A stretch of 64,000 nt of DNA, from NCBI RefSeq assembly GCF_040954835.1, contig NC_090707.1, positions 19,486,570 through 19,550,569 of the forward strand, in the 5' to 3' direction. Both the position numbers and the translations under genes were made by a program. How positions within the stretch are numbered: the stretch's first letter is position 1; each line of letters begins with the position of its first letter. This stretch comes from Lepisosteus oculatus. Its lineage: Eukaryota > Chordata > Actinopteri > Semionotiformes > Lepisosteidae. The notes under the pieces are model-generated. The model had not been told where the DNA came from and did not search any database. It saw only the letters and a program-made list of their open reading frames with translations. Positions 58,851 to 64,000 of the stretch are shown one piece after another.

Positions 58851-60386
58851 TGACATTCATAAGCTATTAAGATGTCCTACACACCTACAGTTCAATGAAA
58901 ATCCATACATTTCGTACACATTATATTAACCACTATATACTGAAAAATTTTCAAAACCATAAATCAACCCCATATTTTGTATGGTACGATAATTCTGAGC
59001 CTTTTACCATCTTTGCATGTTAGGTTGTTCCCCTGCAAGAGGTCACTGACATTCACATCTGTCAACAAGGTATAGTCATTGTCAAGCCTTAACTCTCTTT
59101 AGATCAGATGCCCTAGAGTACATTGGAGATTGTGTTTAAGCACTGTCTAGGCAGTACATAAAGAGAAGTAAGAAACCAGATCCATTGCTGGCCACCTTCC
59201 ATAAGACTGACAGTTAAATATAAGAAAATCAAAGTTGCTTACAGGCAGATTTAAGTTCCATCCCTGGTGTGCTTAATAAAAGCTCTCATTTAATTCCATA
59301 GTATTATAGAATGATTCATGGAACTAAAGTTTTATAATTTCCATAACTTCATTTTTATAGTAACTAAAGGTAAATAATACTGTTATTTATATTCCGTAAT
59401 AATGTTGCAATTACTTTAAAGAGAAAACCAGCCCTATTGGGTTATTATACAGTATGATACATACAACACATACAGTAATAGGTTTGTAGTGTAAAAAGTG
59501 AAGTACTGTACAGTACTTAAACAAACATCAAAAGAAACTATTTCTGTATTAGTTATTTTTACTATTACATGTGTATTATTTGTGCACTATTTTTGCATGT
59601 ACAATATGTACATTATAAGGATTTTAGATGTTCACAAAAAAGTTAACTGGCCATTCACCACTTAGTGCAATACACCTTAATGCTTCTGATCATTGAATAA
59701 GCACTAAATCACTTCATTATCAAGAAAGCTGATTGGGCACAGGTGATGCTGGGATTTAATCTCTGAAATGTCAAGCTTGGCAAAAATCAAGAGAGTAAAA
59801 TACAGAAAAGAACCAATATGGTCCAACAATGCATTTGTTCCTTTAGTATGCTAGAATAATACATCAGATGGACTCAACAGCTGTGGTGCTTCTAAACTGT
59901 GAGTTTCATAGTAGACTCTGCCTTGATCAACCTTGTTGATGATTAATGTTAATCAAAATGAATTTATATCATGTCTATCATTATTAGAATTTCAGTGCAT
60001 CTACTACAAAAATGGTCATTTTCCTGATAATTCTGTGTAATTGTTGAAATTAGAAGTAATAAGTTCCTTTTCATTTTCATTATCTGAAACCCTACAGGTG
60101 AAGGTGTAAAATCTCATCATGCTTGTGCGTAAGTATGGATTTACTTCCTAGAAGTTCTGAGGCCATCAGAAGTTATTCAGATTAGATATACAGTATCTGT
60201 ATCCTTCTTGTACTTTTCATTTTGCATCCATCTGCAAGACAAATCACAAGTGTATATGAATAAATTAGTGTAATCATCAATGCCTTACAGTATTTACAAT
60301 TAAATCGCTGAAAATTAAGCGATCATTATAGGTGAAGGAAGTGTTGCAGATTACTTTTTTTGTTACAGTATGTTCTTAAATCTCTG
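58851..60386. other. AT-rich intergenic DNA, nothing recognised
   Basis: No feature identified. Confidence 0.45.
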
Positions 60387-60583
60387 AGGTGCTATCTGTG
60401 TGGAAATCATGCTTTCAAGTACTTGCATGGTTTTCCTCTAGGTGCTCTGGTTTATTCCCACAATCCAAAAACATACTGGTAGATGAATTGGCTTCTGGGA
60501 ACATTGGCCCTGGTGTGAGTGTGCGTTTGTGCCTTCATTTGCCTGCAATGGACTGGCATCCAGTCCAGGATACATCCAGCACT
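60387..60583 (+). mobile_element. tRNA-derived SINE, truncated at both ends
   Basis: Same family as 16815-17131. It starts inside the body (GGTGCTATCTGTGTGGAAAT) and ends at CAGTCCAGGATACATCCAGC, followed by a run of 13 T. The head and the GATAGGCTC tail are missing. Confidence 0.75.
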
Positions 60584-63500
60584 TTTTTTTTTTTTAGTCA
60601 AACTCTAAGAATTTAAATATTATTATACATGATTTAATAGATTTTCCGTGAAACTAAAAATGGACAAGAGATTTTATCATAAAAAAACTGGCCTCCCATG
60701 ACACATGACTTGAACTCAAATGTTTTTTTTTCTGTGGGCACAACTGAAAGACTGAGTGTTATATTTAACATTTCACATTCAGTTTTGCTTGACCGCATGT
60801 GTTTGCACGCATTGAAAGTATTAATTTTCTTAAGTGTGTTTTGGAACTTTAATGTAAGTTTAGGGGAATAGGGGGAGGAAGGTTATGGATTTGAATATTT
60901 AAGAATAAATTTACTTGTTAATGTCTTCATTAAAATATTTCATTATCAAATCATTGTAATCATGTACATTGAAATCTGGTATTATATGTGTATACATATT
61001 TACAAATGGTCCTGTTCATTACAATACAAATTAAGAGTGGATTTAGGTCTGAAATTACTTCTTCACAGAGTTTGACTACATGCTACTGTTTTGAAACTCA
61101 ATCCTTTGGATTCTTTGAGAAATGTCTGTGTAAGATAATTAGATCAGCAATATCTAAATGCGATAGATGAAAGGCTAATCCCTATTATGTCACTGTGACT
61201 TTTTCTATGCTTTTTGGTTAAATAAATGATCTATCCACAAAGAATTTGTTATCATTGATCATATAAGTCACTATCCACAATACTTTAGCATTTATATCTG
61301 TAATTTAAGGGTAAATTCTCTTGGCAGAAACTAGTCAAAGATGCAGTGTTGTGTCAAAAGGTTCTACTAGTCTTGTCTTGTTTTTGTTCTTTTAAACAAT
61401 GTTAAAAATAGCATGTCAAAGTATTGATAATGAACAGACTCATATCATGCAATCAAAGCACAAGACTGAATCAAATAAAAATTGGAGATTTCGTAAAATT
61501 GTACAAGAAACACTAAACAGCTGAAGAAAAAAACAAGTGAACAATAACAGACTGTGCTGCTAAACAGAAAGCCATAAAAGTAACAGCTGCTCCTCTTCCT
61601 TGTTAAAAGGGCGGGGTGGATTCTCAAACTTAAGATACAGATCAGCCTGGGTTGAAGCCAAAATCCTTTTAGAGAAAGTGGCAGAAATGTAAATGCAAAG
61701 ATCATGAATAATTTCAGAAAACGAGGAAATACACAACTTCCTCCAAAAACGGATTTTCCTAAACACAGAAGGCCCTTTATCACTTTCTTTTGTAGTCACA
61801 ATCTAATCCCATTCTCTGTATTGCGTTCTCTGACATGCGTTTCCCTGCCTTCCCTTCATTGTGCCTCTTAACCTTAGTGTCTAGAGAGTAAACAGTTGCC
61901 TTGATCCAACATTAAATAAGAAGACCTCCATCCCCCTTCGGATACCTCTGCAGTGAGTCATAACTGACATTTCTAATGTTTTCCACTTGGTGGAAATTAC
62001 TTCCCTGTAGCCATGTAAAACCAATTTACATGCTTTTCTGGAGTAAGTGCTCTAACTCAGGAAGTATTGTCCCCTCCTCTTTGCTCTTTCTAATTCTAGT
62101 GGCCCATGATGATTATTACAGGTGTACCAGTCATTGTGTGTGTGAGCTAAAAAGGTCATGTATATGAAGTTCTTACAACAGTCTTTTTAAAAGTTATTTT
62201 TTTATGAAGCGAATTACTGCATATATGGCATTTTATCACTGTTTTACTATTGTTTCATGTTAATTTTTTTTTTCATTTCTACTTACATTTCTAGGTAAAA
62301 CTGCAATTGTTCTTGCAGACTGTCAACTTACAAATTTTTCTGTTTCAAAACAGCCACTTAAAAGTCAACACCAGACACAGGGCTGGCTACACTAATGCTT
62401 TTATAACAGCAGAGAAATGCAGCATGGTTGATTTTGCTTGTACATCACACGGTGCCTTGAAATTGTTGGTCCTCTATATAAGAGACACAAAAATGGTAAT
62501 AATGGACCGTTGTACTATCACGTGGAACAAGGTCTTTCAATGGGGCTGTTACTGCAATTTTAGTGGGGTTATTGCAATACTGCAATACCAGATGACTCAA
62601 GGCATAGACACTCATCAACACTTTGGTCCTTTCTACCATCTCCTTGCTGCAGGCTATGTGCTGCCAATCTGATTTACTCCTCTTTGGATCCTCAAAAGAT
62701 GGTCTCAAAGATTAAAGATATGCTGGTGTCACAAAGTCCAACTGGTATTGCTATTGAAGGTTAAAGAGCAAACAAGTACTAGCAAGAGGGAAACAAGCAA
62801 CTTGTGAGGTCTAAGAATGCAATCAATAGAAGTTAAATAACACAATATCTAAACTATAACGATTACTTGCTTCTCTTAATTAGGAATTTCTTTTATTATT
62901 GACACACATAGTACATGCCATGCACTTGCCATTCATATTCATTATTAATATATTTAATTATATAAATCTTCATACCTTTACTGTATATGCACATATTATA
63001 TTTCCCACTTTAGGTTTTTCTTCAGATTCATTTTCTTCTATTCTGTAACATGTTAGTTTTATTGTACCCAAAGAACTGCATAATTTTGTTTTATAACCAA
63101 ACAAAATCCTCTTACAATCACATGTTGACCTAGAAAATGACAGGAGATCTTCAGGAGATCTTTGAGTTAAGATACTAGATTTGTTTAAAAATCGTTATTA
63201 AATTAATACCACGGATTCTTCAAAAATTAGTAAATTGCCTTGGTTCATTTGATGATGTAATATTTGTCTGGTCTCTGGGTTTGGCTACCATATAGAAATG
63301 CTCTGAACCCTCCTGCAGTTTTTTGTCAGGAAACAATGATAAATAAATCAATTGGAAAAAGGAGAGAAACTGAGGCACTGCCATTTGAAGCACAAGAAGC
63401 TGAAACTGTGTCCTCTAGTCTATAACAGTATAACAGTGGGCTACAGTGTAAGAGTGTGTTGCATGTCAAAGTGGCACTATCACAACATATGGAAGAAGCA

Positions 63501-64000
63501 TGCCTTCAGGGAAAAAAAACTATCCATACTAAAGAGGACAAGCTGTTAAAGACACAGACAATATAATCAACATCATCTGTCATGGGAACTGAGGGTCATC
63601 TTAGAACTTCAGGTCCTCCAGCCATGGTTGTTAATTGTATGTGGAAACACAGGAATGAACAAAAACACATTTGAGATCCCCAGGCTTAGGCACTCTTAAA
63701 AGACTAATTCTCCATGAGTAAGAACACAGAAGACTCTCCTATATAAAATAAAACAAGAACTACAGAGAGAGATAATTTTCCTTGATATCAGTTAAGCTGT
63801 TTGTAATTTATTAAACAGATCTCAGGTTTTGGTGCTACCACTAATTTAAAGAAAAAATCTTTCAAAGAAATTGAAGCAGACAGGTCATATACATAATTGG
63901 CTAACACAGTCTAGCACCATTTAAGTTAATTGCAAATAGGATTTAATGTCTTTTTTCGTCCAATAGTAGTTCTTAAAAATCACTTTTAAATGGACAGATA
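60584..64000. other. AT-rich intergenic DNA, nothing recognised
   Basis: No exon or repeat family identified. About 61560-61870 is a less AT-rich, non-repetitive segment. Overlapping frames at 62307-62672 (plus) and 62445-62708 (minus) have no known motif. Confidence 0.4.

Noticed and set aside
1-64000. CRISPR arrays, bacterial operons, integrated viral genes, tRNA genes
   Set aside because: None seen. The sequence is vertebrate, the tRNA-like boxes belong to SINEs, and no retroviral or other viral gene was recognised.

Overview
The window is vertebrate nuclear DNA, most likely from a ray-finned fish. Three multi-exon genes with GT-AG introns encode proteins close to tetrapod orthologues. 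The background is AT-rich and scattered with repeats familiar from fish genomes: CR1/L2-type LINEs, tRNA-derived SINEs, a 5S rRNA-derived SINE, Tc1/mariner and hAT debris. I cannot fix the species. A non-teleost lineage such as a gar-like fish is only a guess.

Layout: (1) 3228-10112, minus strand, PLEKHA3 (FAPP1), eight coding exons, 300 codons. (2) 10113-10772, a short head-to-head promoter interval. (3) 10773-19387, plus strand, FKBP7, four coding exons, 220 residues ending in the ER-retention signal HDEL. (4) 21027-24853, minus strand, PJVK (pejvakin), six coding exons, 370 residues, convergent with FKBP7. This order and orientation (PLEKHA3 and FKBP7 divergent, FKBP7 and PJVK convergent) is the one known at human 2q31.2. 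(5) About 24.9-64.0 kb: no host gene exon recognised. This gene-poor stretch holds decayed transposons, two GC-richer islands with broken reading frames, a third GC-richer island with an unexplained open frame, simple repeats, hairpin-forming inverted repeats and a duplicated block of about 90 bp that could be regulatory.

The three genes act in different places: PLEKHA3 binds PtdIns4P at the trans-Golgi, FKBP7 is a calcium-binding ER-lumen peptidyl-prolyl isomerase, and PJVK is a gasdermin-family protein needed in auditory cells. Their grouping is ancient synteny, not a shared pathway. TTN and PRKRA, which flank this block in human, were not recognised.

I found no convincing undescribed system. 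The most useful observations are the 5S-derived SINE and its nested insertion inside a tRNA-SINE, the possible paired splice donors in PLEKHA3, the long divergent linker in PJVK, the duplicated noncoding block at 57.4/58.0 kb, and two long near-perfect hairpins. All gene models were assembled by eye and need transcript confirmation.
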